DNA from: Trichomonas vaginalis G3 | Lineage: Eukaryota > Parabasalia > Trichomonadida > Trichomonadidae | NCBI RefSeq assembly: GCF_026262505.1 | Contig: NC_067205.1 | Location: 13,330,001-13,394,000 of the forward strand | Length of the DNA: 64,000 nt | Reading direction: 5' to 3' | Shown here: piece after piece, positions 49,909-60,518 of the stretch | Layout of the letters: every line of letters starts with the position of its first letter | Numbering within the stretch: position 1 is the stretch's first letter | Notes under the pieces: model-generated | Told to the model about the DNA's origin: nothing | Databases searched by the model: none | What the model saw: only the letters and a program-made list of their open reading frames with translations | Made by a program: the position numbers and the translations under genes

Positions 49909-51367
49909 ATGAATCCCAAGTCTTATAATACCCTTGTAACTGAGTACAAAGATTATATAGACACTGTAGACTCATTATACCGTCTTGACACAATAGATGA
50001 AAACGAAATTTCAGCATTATATAAACAAATAAAAGCAAATTTGATTGAAACGAAGATACTTACGCCAGAAGGAGTGCGACAAATGATTTCTAGAGCGTGC
50101 TTCATTAACAGTAGATCATTAAAAGGATATTTACAATTAGGAATGATTGTTAGAAACGAATATCACACAAAGGATGTAACGCATATACCGAAATTCTTTG
50201 ATTACTTCACAAATAAAGAATACGGAGTCATTTTTAATGAAAGAAATAAAAGAAATTTGTATAAGTTTCGAGAGAAGGAAATTGTAATGGCAATAATGAA
50301 CGATGACAAAGATTCTTTGGTCAGGATTACTGGAAATCAAGATTTCAATCCAAATGAAAAACATGATATGATCTTGAATCCAAATATAAAATAACCCTAC
50401 ACATTACTTGAATTATGTTGTCTCTTTGGTGCCTCAGATTGTTTCAAGTTTCTCAGATCGAAATACAAATTAAAAGTCACTCAAAGTTGTCTTAACATTT
50501 GTTACTTAAGCGGAAGACCAGAAATCATAAATGAATGTTTGAAACATGGAAAGACAAATCAAAAGTGCATGACACGTGCAATTGCTTCTCATAACATTTA
50601 TTTTGTTATGAATTTAGCTTGAATGCAGTCAAAACTTTAATCTTCAAGCATTGTTTCTTTATGCAGACAAAGAAGGTTCGAATGTTAATCTCTTTAATTA
50701 TTTCCTTGCATCAATTTCTTTTAACATTCCAAAGCTTTGCAAATACATTCTTTCCCTTGGAGTTAATCTCGCTTATCAAGGATTAGGATGTTTAGCACTT
50801 TATCAAGCATCAATTAATGGTTGTTATAATATTGCTAAGTTACTTATTAAAGAAGGTGTTTCTATTTCAGAAACATTCAAAGTTTATAAAAATATCTTGC
50901 ATAATACAGTAAAATCAGGAAGCATTAAAACAGTTGAGCTCCTGATTTCTTATGGTATAGATCTCAATAAATCTGATGCTTCACATCAAAAGCCTTTATT
51001 TTACGCAATTGTTAATTGTCAACTAGAAATGGTTAAATTACTTGTCTCTCATGGTGCAAAAGTAAATGGCAACTGGTATCGTGAACCTCTTTTGAGTGTA
51101 GCCATAAGAGAATCCACAATAGAAATTGTTGATTATCTCATTGCATCAGGAGCAAGAATGAGTAGATTTTGGTTCTTTGGAACAACTCCTTTGGATGCTG
51201 CAATAAAGTTTAAGAGAAAAGATATGGAAGATCACTTCAATCCTTCACAACAAGGAAGATTTAGTCTAACTCACAACAGCTCAATAGGTAATTTAATTTT
51301 TGAAATTTTCGCGATTATTTTTATCTGTATTTTCTTCTATTATGTTAGAAAGATCTTCTTTATGTAA
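49909..51367 (+). pseudogene. DUF3447/ankyrin-repeat protein, broken
   Basis: Starts well (ATG after an initiator) and resembles the large trichomonad family with an N-terminal DUF3447-type region followed by ankyrin repeats: DFNPNEKHDM, then LLELCCLFGASDCFKF, LSGRPEIINECLKHGK and later ankyrin units (PLFYAIVNCQLEMVKLLVSH). The frame has an in-frame TAA at 50392-50394, after which the same frame still reads as the family. A second stop near 50620 and a frame change by about 50651 follow before the ankyrin part goes on. A C-terminal membrane span (IGNLIFEIFAIIFICIFFYY) is present. So it has at least two breaks and is probably a young pseudogene. Confidence 0.75.
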
Positions 51368-51828
51368 ACAAGTAAAATCTTATTTTCTTTGTAATATCAA
51401 TACAAAAGATTTTTCCAGAATAATAATTTTCTGTGCACAAACGCCCAAGTGATAGTACCTTCAATTCCGTTGATTAACTGATTACAAATTATGAACAATA
51501 ATAAGAAAAAAGTATTATTCTATAAACTAATATAGTGATCCCTTAAGATTGATTTAAAGACAGAAAGATTATGATGCAGCCTTATAAGACATCACTTCAT
51601 TTTGCAGTTTTTAAACACTATCATTCCTTGATCAAAGATTTGATGTCAAAATGTGGATGCTCAAATGAAATCAACTAACTAAGTCTATGAGCGATATCAT
51701 GAGATCATCTTCAGTTTCAAAGTTTCATAAGATTTATTTAAATGATTGTTTTTTTTTTCGAAAAATAATATAAATTTTACAAAAAAAAATTCTAATTACA
51801 AAATGAAATATAATAATATAATATATCG
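51368..51828. other. Intergenic, AT-rich
   Basis: No gene or clear repeat. Confidence 0.5.
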
Positions 51829-54800
51829 TTACTCATCTAATTTGAAGACAACAATCTTCAATCCTACAGTTTGCACGAAATCAGTAATTTTCTGAATTTT
51901 TCCAGAGAAGTTTCCTTTTTCGTCATCGAGATCCTTCTCCAGATCAGCCTTGAAATTCTCAATTACGATCATGAAACTCTGTTTCCTGTCTTCAGGGAGC
52001 TGGTTCAAAATGGAATTCAACGCTTCATCAACTAATTCAGGGAACAGAACAAGGAACAGCTTCAGAGGGTCAGCTACGTAAAGTCTCTGGTCCGCTTTGA
52101 GTTTTCCTGGCCCGGAGAAGAGCAAATTCCACAAAGCCATTGTAGATCTTTGCGAAATTGTTTTCAAATTATCAGATGGTTCATTTCCGATGTAGAACTC
52201 GTCAACGATGTATCTGGCGACTGATTTGAGGATGTCGTAGCACTTATCTCTGTTTTCTGTGGCAACTTCGTCCATTAACATGTTAATCGCGAAATTCACG
52301 ACAATTACGATCCAATCTGGGCAATCCGCGAGAACAGGCATTTGCTTCTGGCATATTTGGTTAAATAGCTGAGAAATGTCATTAAGATACTTAGTGAAAT
52401 GAAGGAAATACATCATAAAATCTTCATCACTGAAAATTCCGAAGAAAAGTGACAATGTATCGGTAAAAGTGGTCAGACCGTAAACTTTGAAAGCATCAAT
52501 GCAGACGTAGCCACCTTCGATCATTCTGTAGAAGACTCGTGCACAGTATGATACGAGTTTGATTGCTGTGTCTGTATCTTTCTTTTCGGTGCTTTCTCGC
52601 TCGGAATTCATCAAATCATTCGATAAAATTAGGACTGGGTTGATAATTTCTACGCATTTCTCGAAAAGAATGTTTCCTTTTGGTGAAAATGGTGGGAAAC
52701 AGATCCTTTTTGTGGATAAATTCGGTTGTTGGACAATTATTGAGAACATCTTAAGAATTTGCATGATAACTGATGGATCATTGATATAACTATTAGCAAG
52801 GGCTACAAAAAAGTTCAAAAAGTTATTATAGAACCAATCAAATAAAATATCATAAAATTCTGCTGTTTTTGCTGCATTAAACAAGCCTCTGATATCAATA
52901 GCCAATCCTCTAGCTTCTGTGTCTGATATTCGTTGATTTTGAGGAACTCTGCTTAAAATAATATTCAATAACTCCGAAATTCCATCGAATTTCCTTGTTT
53001 CTATCAAAATAGCTAATAATTGTTGATAGAATATATACCTCTGGCGTTTCATTCTCTGTTGGAAGATGAAATTATTCTCATTTGCGTTATTTACGAATTT
53101 TACAAGCCCTTCGTGGGAATGAGCGAGTATATTCATGGCGAATACCGCGTCATTGATGAGGCTGTCGTGGCTGTCATCGCCACCAAAGCAAGATAATGTA
53201 CAAAATAATCGTTCGGACAATAAGTCGGCGGCAACATTTTTGGAAGACACAGGAGATTGTAGGTCATTGCAAGCCTGGTAGAACAAAGTGTGGTCGCGGC
53301 CTTTATCCGATATGACTATAGTTCCCAGTATTATTGTTATAAAGTTGACAACGCTTTGTTCAAATTCAACAAATCTTTCTCCTTCGTTTAGCCAGTTGAT
53401 TGAGTCATTAATTAATCGCATTGTATGACTAAATAAGTATACGTGGTAGTTGGCTTCTGAAAGATCATTAGGAACTGGATATTGATTTATCATCGTCCTT
53501 GCGACAACAGATATCATAATTCCGAGCTTCTTCTGTGCATTTTCTACAATAGATCTGTCTGTTATTGTACCTCTACTGTTGATAATCTCTTCCAAATGCT
53601 GCATAAGGTTTCTAATATGGGAACAAATGCCTGCAGGGTCGCTACGAATCATCATTTGAACTGGCTGTGTGATATTCGCAATTATACTTACAGGATATTG
53701 TTGAATCTCCGATGAACAAAGAAATTCAAGATATTGATGACAAATTGGAGCAATTTGAGCGGCAACGTTCTGTTTAAACTCTGCATTTCTGCATGTTGTT
53801 GCTATTGTGTTGAAAAGCTTAGCGCAAAACGAAAGACTGCTTTCTATTTTTGGAAATTCGTAATAATTAAATTTAATTGTGGACAACATTGAAACAGTTG
53901 CTTCAGAAAACTTTGTTATGAACTCAGCAAAGTTTCCTAGCTCCATTGAGACTTGTGGAGTGAATTTACTCGAAGCAGCAAACAGAATTTTCGAAATACA
54001 CTCAACTAAGTCGATATTACTACCCCAATCTTCTGTAATATAGACACCAATCATATCTAGTAATGTTCCAACGATAGTTTGTAGTTGTTGTCTGAAATTA
54101 TTTTCGGCAACTGAGACATAAGCTTCAATTGTTGAGAATGCTGATGCAATCATGTTTGGTTTGGTTCCTTCTGCCAATAAAACATTGCAGATGCTGAATA
54201 ACTTTGAAAGATTCTCTGGATTTGAAACGATTTCTGACATTATTTGAGGAAGAGCGATTGTTTCGACTTTTACTTGTCTTGCTGATGACACTGTTTTTGT
54301 TTGTGGTGTTCTCAACGTATATCTGCATACTTTTATCGCTGCATCGAGTATTAATGCTGCATTTTCAGTATCAATCTCTTTATACGCTTCGTAACGAAGT
54401 GATTGTTCTAATGCAATCATAAAGAACTTATTACTGAAGTTAAGAACGAAGTGTGAACGGCAGCGAGGATTATTTAAATCAATTTCGGTATAAATGTTAG
54501 AAAAGATCAAAAGAGCTGAATATATTTGAATAGGTGATTGATCTAATAGCGTAGATATCTCTTCAACTATTTGAGAAATCTTATCATTGTAAGAAGCTAA
54601 AGCTGTTGTCAAAATTATAGCAACTGCGTGAGAGAATTGTCCTATGATGAAATGTGAAACCGGATATGTCGAGATTTTTGATATCATCCATGAAATTATT
54701 CCATGATTTTCATTACTGTTCCATTTCGGACAAATTACTGTTATTATATTCTTTATAGCGAGTGATGCGAACTCGGCGAGTTGAATTTTCTGCTCAGGAA

Positions 54801-54936
54801 GCTCAAAAAACGACTTAAACGTTTCAAGTCTTTCTGGATCTTGCGAAATTTCCATGAGCTCCTCATCAACTTGCGATGCTTTGAAGTAATCGGCTATTTT
54901 ACTTTCCAAATATACAAGTTCTTCGGCTGTTGTCAT
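51829..54936 (-). CDS. Exportin-7-like importin-beta family transport receptor
   Basis: 1035 residues, a normal size for exportin-7 (about 1,090). All-helical, HEAT-repeat composition throughout. The N-terminus has the importin-beta-N like stretch DPERLETFKSFFELPEQKIQLAEFASLAIKN in part. Near residue 745 the motif CFPPFSPKGNILFEKC aligns by eye with the exportin-7/RanBP16 block (SSPNGVLLFRE). It should carry cargo through nuclear pores with Ran-GTP. The start is the ATG at 54934-54936 with an initiator 30 bases before it. XPO4 is the main alternative. Confidence 0.75.
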   Translation of the reverse strand: MTTAEELVYLESKIADYFKASQVDEELMEISQDPERLETFKSFFELPEQKIQLAEFASLAIKNIITVICPKWNSNENHGIISWMISKISTYPVSHFIIGQFSHAVAIILTTALASYNDKISQIVEEISTLLDQSPIQIYSALLIFSNIYTEIDLNNPRCRSHFVLNFSNKFFMIALEQSLRYEAYKEIDTENAALILDAAIKVCRYTLRTPQTKTVSSARQVKVETIALPQIMSEIVSNPENLSKLFSICNVLLAEGTKPNMIASAFSTIEAYVSVAENNFRQQLQTIVGTLLDMIGVYITEDWGSNIDLVECISKILFAASSKFTPQVSMELGNFAEFITKFSEATVSMLSTIKFNYYEFPKIESSLSFCAKLFNTIATTCRNAEFKQNVAAQIAPICHQYLEFLCSSEIQQYPVSIIANITQPVQMMIRSDPAGICSHIRNLMQHLEEIINSRGTITDRSIVENAQKKLGIMISVVARTMINQYPVPNDLSEANYHVYLFSHTMRLINDSINWLNEGERFVEFEQSVVNFITIILGTIVISDKGRDHTLFYQACNDLQSPVSSKNVAADLLSERLFCTLSCFGGDDSHDSLINDAVFAMNILAHSHEGLVKFVNNANENNFIFQQRMKRQRYIFYQQLLAILIETRKFDGISELLNIILSRVPQNQRISDTEARGLAIDIRGLFNAAKTAEFYDILFDWFYNNFLNFFVALANSYINDPSVIMQILKMFSIIVQQPNLSTKRICFPPFSPKGNILFEKCVEIINPVLILSNDLMNSERESTEKKDTDTAIKLVSYCARVFYRMIEGGYVCIDAFKVYGLTTFTDTLSLFFGIFSDEDFMMYFLHFTKYLNDISQLFNQICQKQMPVLADCPDWIVIVVNFAINMLMDEVATENRDKCYDILKSVARYIVDEFYIGNEPSDNLKTISQRSTMALWNLLFSGPGKLKADQRLYVADPLKLFLVLFPELVDEALNSILNQLPEDRKQSFMIVIENFKADLEKDLDDEKGNFSGKIQKITDFVQTVGLKIVVFKLDE

Positions 54937-54963
54937 GTTAATTCAAAAGACAAGATCGCTTAA

Positions 54964-54970
54964 AAAGTGA
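54964..54970 (-). promoter_or_regulatory. Initiator of the exportin gene
   Basis: On the minus strand TCACTTTTT lies 30 bases before the ATG, a perfect match to the trichomonad initiator. Confidence 0.6.
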
Positions 54971-55692
54971 CAAAGAATAAGGATCATATAGAAATATAAT
55001 TCAGCACGTCCACATTAAGGAAATTTCACTATATATGTGTTATTAAAGAAATATTTTTGAAAAAAGCTCCAAGTGAACAAATCTTTTAGGCTCTAAAATT
55101 CCTTTTTATAAGGATACGGCATTGATTTCATTCAATGAAAATATTCTGATTATGTGTGCCAGTCAATACAGGTACATATTCCTATAAATAGTTTCCTCAT
55201 AAGTTCTTATGAAAGAAAGATAGAGTCACCTCAATTCTCCTAAGTATTAGATACATAAGAAAATGTTATATCTCCACAATACCTTAATAAATTTGGTCCA
55301 TTCAAAGGTAGCTAAATTTCATTGCAGGTGGCAAGTATATATCCATTAGAAAAATTGAAAACTGAATGAAGGAATTTTATAATCTCGAAGTGAAAAGAAA
55401 GTCTTCAAATTGTAATAATTAATGTTGTGTTTTGTTTTGCTTATAATTGGCAAGCACTGTTTGTAAAAATTAATGCCCAAATTTCTTATATAACCAAGAT
55501 TTTCATTCATAAATTCTTTATTCAGTTGCTTGAATCAAATCACGAGGAAAAACATGGATAAATATTGAAATAAATATTATGGATAATAAAAAGAAAGAGA
55601 GAATAAACAAATTATTACATTTTTTTTATGAATAAATAAAAAAATACACTCAATACTTGATCAAGCTATGATGGAAAGTAAAACTAATAATT
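54971..55692. other. Intergenic, AT-rich
   Basis: No gene or repeat recognised. Confidence 0.5.
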
Positions 55693-56187
55693 CTATTTCT
55701 TGTATTTGTCACCCAAAAGCTCTTGGAACGCTTCTATGCATAATTGGGCAAAATCGCTTTTGCTTAACTTCATCTCAATGCCGTTGAGAGTAATATCATA
55801 GGATGACTTATTAAAAGCTGGAATATCTTTATTGGTATAAAAAGTTTGAAAATTCTCTTTATACTGTATGTAATTTTGAATTTTTGTATCCATATATGGA
55901 AAGAATCTGCCTTGGCCGGCATCATAAAGATGATCAATAAGTTGTTCATCGGTTTGTATATTACTTAGTTTATTAATGTATGCTGATACAATATTGATGT
56001 AATTGGTTGGTACTTTGCTTTGATTGACTAAATTAATAAAGTTTGATGTGTGTTTATCTGAAAATTCAAAACCTGAAATATTCTTTCTGCTAGCTTCAAA
56101 TTGAGCTGCTAATGGAGGATTTTTCGTATCCCTTAATCCGTATTGTCTCATATAAAATTTCTCCAAGTCAGTTTTCACGCCAGACAT
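55693..56187 (-). CDS. Protein of unknown function (164 aa)
   Basis: Begins MSGVKTDLEKFYMRQYGLRD at 56187; an in-frame ATG at 56244 would add 19 residues (MKLRILLNFPHYFFFQFNT), so the start is uncertain. The protein is helical and polar, with repeated aromatic/charged residues (FFPYMDTKIQNYIQYKENFQTFYTN) and a C-terminal KSDFAQLCIEAFQELLGDKYKK. No signal peptide or membrane span with the shorter start. No family recognised. It stands alone between the exportin and tetraspanin genes. Confidence 0.5.
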   Translation of the reverse strand: MSGVKTDLEKFYMRQYGLRDTKNPPLAAQFEASRKNISGFEFSDKHTSNFINLVNQSKVPTNYINIVSAYINKLSNIQTDEQLIDHLYDAGQGRFFPYMDTKIQNYIQYKENFQTFYTNKDIPAFNKSSYDITLNGIEMKLSKSDFAQLCIEAFQELLGDKYKK

Positions 56188-56277
56188 TGTATTGAACTGG
56201 AAAAAAAAATAATGTGGAAAATTTAACAAAATTCTCAATTTCATATTTTTCACGTGTAAACATCTCAATGCTCTCAA

Positions 56278-56901
56278 TTTTTGAGAGCCAGACGTGAAGA
56301 ATTTTAAAAATCATCTAATATTAGTCATAATGTCATGTTATTAGGCGTCTGGTATATTTATCAAAAAGGGAAACTCCTTACTGAAATTCATTACAAACTA
56401 ATAATTATTCAAGGTATATATAAATTGGAACTAAACAAAAGTCTTATTCAAGATTGATCTTTAGTTTTTGTTAACGAAGATGTTGCAAATTATGGCAATT
56501 TTTGATTGCTATTATCAATTGTGCTATGATTAATGGCAATTGAATAACTCTTTTTTTATATACTGTGATGATCAGATAAATATCATAGCATCATAACTTT
56601 AAAGAATTAGTTACCATATTGTTAAGAGTTATCCACAATCATTACTAACATTGATATGAAATATGATTTCCATAGAGATATGGAAAACCTAAAGCTGGAC
56701 GACGAAGTGATTGGCCTGGTTATGCTGTTTTCTATTTGTTATTAATTGTTATCGTAATTTTACAAAAAAAAATCAAAAATCCTAAGTCGATTTTGCAATA
56801 AACGAGTGCAAAATTATTTTTTATGACTGATCTGAATATATTTTTATATCAAAGTGATATCCATAGAATGTTAACTGCAGTGTCAAAAATCATTGAATTT
56901 G
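56278..56901. other. Intergenic, AT-rich
   Basis: No gene recognised. TCATTGAATTTG just before the next ATG may be a weak initiator. Confidence 0.4.
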
Positions 56902-57543
56902 ATGAATAAGTCTTTTCCACTTGTATTGGCGTGTTTATCAGGAATACTCACAACAATAGCAGGAATAGGCTTAGGTCTCTATGCTTATCAATGGTGGGAT
57001 CAAGTAAACATTTTGTTTCCTGCTTGGGGTGGCAAATACGCACTTTTACCAAACCTAACAGAAATAATATGGTGCTCATGTGTTGTTTACCTTCTTCTAT
57101 TAGCTTTGACATGTATTTCAGCAACATCCCACGTTTGTGGTGATACAATGCCAAAATTTACATTTGCCTTCGTTTTCATTGGCCTAACATTAAGCTTAGC
57201 TTCATCAATCACACTTGTTCTCAAAACTACAGAGAGCTCATGCAAAAAAATGAGAGAAACTGAAAAAAAGGCAGTTCCATCTGGAATTTTGACTAAATTT
57301 AATAATTGGATTAACGAATTTACTGAAGGATGGTCAGAAACTCAAATCCACGATTACAAAGAAAGCTATGAAAGCTGTGTCTGTGAAAAATACGGAACTA
57401 AAATTTGGATATGGATTGGATTTTCAATAGCAGCTCTTATTCTTGGTCTTTCATATGTTGTTGTTAACCAAGTAGAAAAGAAACGAATTCAAGATGTTCT
57501 TGAGGGAACTCCACTTTCCCAAGGAAATTACCAGTATCACTAG
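56902..57543 (+). CDS. Tetraspanin-like four-pass membrane protein
   Basis: 213 residues from the ATG at 56902 (the frame also has an in-frame TTG at 56893). Four hydrophobic spans lie near 7-27, 54-76, 84-107 and 170-193. The large loop between spans three and four holds four cysteines, including an S-C-V-C pair (ESCVCEKYG). The arrangement, size and tail (basic, then tyrosine-containing YQYH) fit the small tetraspanin family of trichomonads, involved in contact-dependent membrane complexes and exosomes. The classic CCG motif is not evident, so the assignment is by topology. Confidence 0.55.
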   Translation: MNKSFPLVLACLSGILTTIAGIGLGLYAYQWWDQVNILFPAWGGKYALLPNLTEIIWCSCVVYLLLLALTCISATSHVCGDTMPKFTFAFVFIGLTLSLASSITLVLKTTESSCKKMRETEKKAVPSGILTKFNNWINEFTEGWSETQIHDYKESYESCVCEKYGTKIWIWIGFSIAALILGLSYVVVNQVEKKRIQDVLEGTPLSQGNYQYH

Positions 57544-58414
57544 CTTAACATGCCGTGTTTCATGCAGCTTTATAGATATTCTAGTACTAAACTGTTATTT
57601 ACATTGACTTTTTACAAAAAATTCTTTTTATATTTTTTTGGAAATTAAAAATTTCATAGCAAATGTTTATAAATCGATTTAGTAGTACATATATGTTTAC
57701 CTATTTGTATAAAATACATTAGGTCCTATGTTATATTTCCATTTAAAAAGATCAATTCATAATCAAAGCATAATTTAAGATCGAAATGACAAATTTGATG
57801 ATAGAAGGCTCAAATGTATTATCAATATACTATAAAACTAAGAAATACCTATCATTAAATGAATTTTCAATCCAAATCGTTTCCTTTCTTAATGCCTTTG
57901 TTTTTATCTTGAAAATGGATAAAAATTAATGATATATTAGCCCAAAAAAAATTCAAATTTATTAAAATGAATAAGAAAAATATCAAAAATTATCAAATAT
58001 TAAAAATGAAAAAAATTTGGAAAAATTTCATAATTTTAAAACAATAAAGGTTATTTATTATTGTCTGTAAAATGATTGTTGATGCTAACATTGAACTTTA
58101 TTCATTTCATGAAATATTAATATTTGTATTTAACTCATTATCAAATAAATTCATATCTGAATTAACATATTCCATATAGACAATCATATGTTTTCGTAGA
58201 ATTCATATCTCCATGATAAAATTGAAAATAATAAATTTTGAAAAAGAAATCCTTCATACAAATATGATACTCCTTCCTAAAAAGGAAATCAACATAATTT
58301 TTTTTGAAAAACAACAAAATAAAGTCATACAAAATTTGATATCAAATTAATAATGATTTGTGAGTAAATATGTATGTATAAAATTTATCAGATAAAAGCA
58401 AAAACTTTATCTTT
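57544..58414. other. Intergenic, very AT-rich
   Basis: Long A/T tracts, no gene, tRNA or repeat found. Confidence 0.5.
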
Positions 58415-60001
58415 TTACTTGCGCATCTGAACACCTGCTCTCAAAACTTCATCGACAAGGAGGAGCTGAGTTGCGACGAGTGGGGCTGACTGAAGTTGTT
58501 GTCTCTTAACTGAGTAGTTATCCCAGATTCCCTTCTCCTTCGGGTCGAGGAGTTCACCTGTTTCGAGATCGATACCCTTAACTTCACCCTTATCAGCGGC
58601 AGCCTGGAGAGCTACGAGGCAGTCAACAGCGTCGTGGCCAGCGTTCTGAGCGAGAACACGTGGAATTTCGAGGAGAGCTTCAGCGAATGCCTCGATACCG
58701 AGTCTGTTCTTTCCAGAGACTGACTTCTTGTATTCGTGGAGATGAGCGCAGAGGGCAGCTTCGAAAGCACCAGCACCGGCGATGGCGCAGGCATCTTCGA
58801 TAGCGTTGTTGACGGCACGGAGACCATCACGAACGGCATCCTGCATCTGCTTGAGTGTATGGTTGTTTGGACCGCGCATGAGAATTGTAACAGAACGTGG
58901 TGCCTTGACGTCCTCGATGAATGTCCAGTGGTCTTCGCCAACGATTGTTTCGTAGACGTGGCCAGCCCAGCCGAGGCAGTCTGGTTCGAGGTTCTCGACG
59001 GAGTTCATCTGGCGACCACCGCATGCAAGTGTAAGACGTTCCATGTTACGTAGCTTGGCACGGCGGACAGCGGAGATGCCAGCGCGCTGGAGCTTCTCGA
59101 GGGATGGAAGATCGATACCCTTCATGTTTGCAACTAAGAAATCTTCGCCATTTGTGCAAACCTTGTTCTTGAGGTCAATGATCTTCTGGACCTTGGCATC
59201 AACGAACTTGCGCTCGGCTTCGGCCATCTTCTCACGCATGTCAGCAGCGTTGGAAGCGAATTGTGTATTAACTTCGGTATTTTCGAATTCAAGAGAAACG
59301 TTGCATGTAAGAATGTAAACGTTGTGCATATCACGCTTCATTGATGGGTGGCGGAAACCGTGGTCGAGAACAAGACCGCGGATAAGAGCTGTATCAGATG
59401 CGAGCTTTGACATCATTGTGAGCTGCTCAACCATGAAGAGGTTGACCTTCTCGCCATCGCGCTTGATTGCGAGGACAGCATCTGTAACAATCTCTGTTAA
59501 CTGATCAATGAGTTCTGGTGGAAGCTTTGTGCAGAGGGATGTGCGAGCAACGTTGAGGAGGAAGTCGCGATCAACCTTTGGTGTTGTCTTGAACTTCTCG
59601 ATGAAGCGGAGGGCCTCATCACGTGCATCTTCAAGACCTGTTGTAAGAACACGTGGATGGACACCTTCGGCAAGACGGCGTTCGCATTGCTTGAGCATAG
59701 CATCGATTAAAATGATTGTTGATGTTGTGCCATCACCTGTATTTTCATCTTGAGCGGCAGCTGCACGAGAAATCATGATAGCTGTTGGATGAATGATTGT
59801 AAGGTTCTTGAGAAGAACTGTGCCGTCCTTTGTGAGCTGAACATCACCAGCACCACCGACGAGCATCTTTAATGTGCCGCAGGGGCCGAGATTTGTTTTA
59901 AGAATGTCAGCAAGTGAATGTGAGGCATTGAGGTTCATTGAGAGAGCCTGGTTGTGGCGGTAAAGTTCTGCCTGTGAGTTAAGCTGAGAAACAGCGGCCA
60001 T
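58415..60001 (-). CDS. CCT6: Chaperonin CCT subunit zeta (TCP-1 zeta)
   Basis: 528 residues, full length. The start MAAVSQLNSQAEL matches human CCT6 (MAAVKTLNPKAEV). The ATP site is intact: LGPCGTLKML, LTKDG with D59, and GDGTTS (89-94), with GAGAFEAAL later. The alignment stays close across the whole protein (RGLVLDHGFRHP, NMERLTLACGG, CGHAGxVYE-like CLGWAGHVYE). It is one of eight subunits of the cytosolic chaperonin that folds actin and tubulin. GC content and codon use are richer than in its neighbours, as expected for a highly expressed gene. An initiator lies 10 bases before the ATG. Confidence 0.95.
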   Translation of the reverse strand: MAAVSQLNSQAELYRHNQALSMNLNASHSLADILKTNLGPCGTLKMLVGGAGDVQLTKDGTVLLKNLTIIHPTAIMISRAAAAQDENTGDGTTSTIILIDAMLKQCERRLAEGVHPRVLTTGLEDARDEALRFIEKFKTTPKVDRDFLLNVARTSLCTKLPPELIDQLTEIVTDAVLAIKRDGEKVNLFMVEQLTMMSKLASDTALIRGLVLDHGFRHPSMKRDMHNVYILTCNVSLEFENTEVNTQFASNAADMREKMAEAERKFVDAKVQKIIDLKNKVCTNGEDFLVANMKGIDLPSLEKLQRAGISAVRRAKLRNMERLTLACGGRQMNSVENLEPDCLGWAGHVYETIVGEDHWTFIEDVKAPRSVTILMRGPNNHTLKQMQDAVRDGLRAVNNAIEDACAIAGAGAFEAALCAHLHEYKKSVSGKNRLGIEAFAEALLEIPRVLAQNAGHDAVDCLVALQAAADKGEVKGIDLETGELLDPKEKGIWDNYSVKRQQLQSAPLVATQLLLVDEVLRAGVQMRK

Positions 60002-60008
60002 TAAAAAA

Positions 60009-60015
60009 AAAGTGA
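60009..60015 (-). promoter_or_regulatory. Initiator of CCT6
   Basis: On the minus strand TCACTTTTTTTTT precedes the ATG by about 10 bases, a perfect trichomonad initiator with a very short leader. Confidence 0.65.
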
Positions 60016-60518
60016 TATGTAGCCAGAATAAGCCGTTTACAAATTCGTTTCAAAATTTCATTTTTCTCTGTAACATCATTTTCATCTTCATATGAGATCT
60101 CTCTAATATAATTCTAGATAAAATTCACCTGACCACATAAAATGAGATGACAGAAAACATGAGTTTTACTTTCCGTTTTCATAAATTGTACTTTGAAATT
60201 ATACATACATTCTATTTCTGAGAATATTTTTAGACAAACATTAAATTTTCTGATGGCCACTTCAAAATCCTTTTTCTTTCCAGTTCGCTTATATTGAATT
60301 TTCATATACTAGTGCATTTATGATAAATACACTCTGCAAAATTGTTGGTTCTCTTATATCAACCCAATTTTTTTTTCCTTCATTATCATATTTATAACTT
60401 ACAACACTAAGAATAAATTCACATCTAGATGGGTTGCATATTGCAGGATCCTTTTTCTCGTTATACGTTTTATAGCATCAAAATCAATCTCGATTTCTAT
60501 CAATTTTTGTAAATTCTG
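60016..60518. other. Intergenic
   Basis: Divergent promoter region between CCT6 and the glycosyltransferase gene. TCAATTTTTG at about 60499 may be the second gene's initiator. No gene. Confidence 0.4.

Noticed and set aside
58612-59753. Frames of 60-109 codons overlapping CCT6
   Set aside because: Shadows of a GC-richer, highly biased gene.
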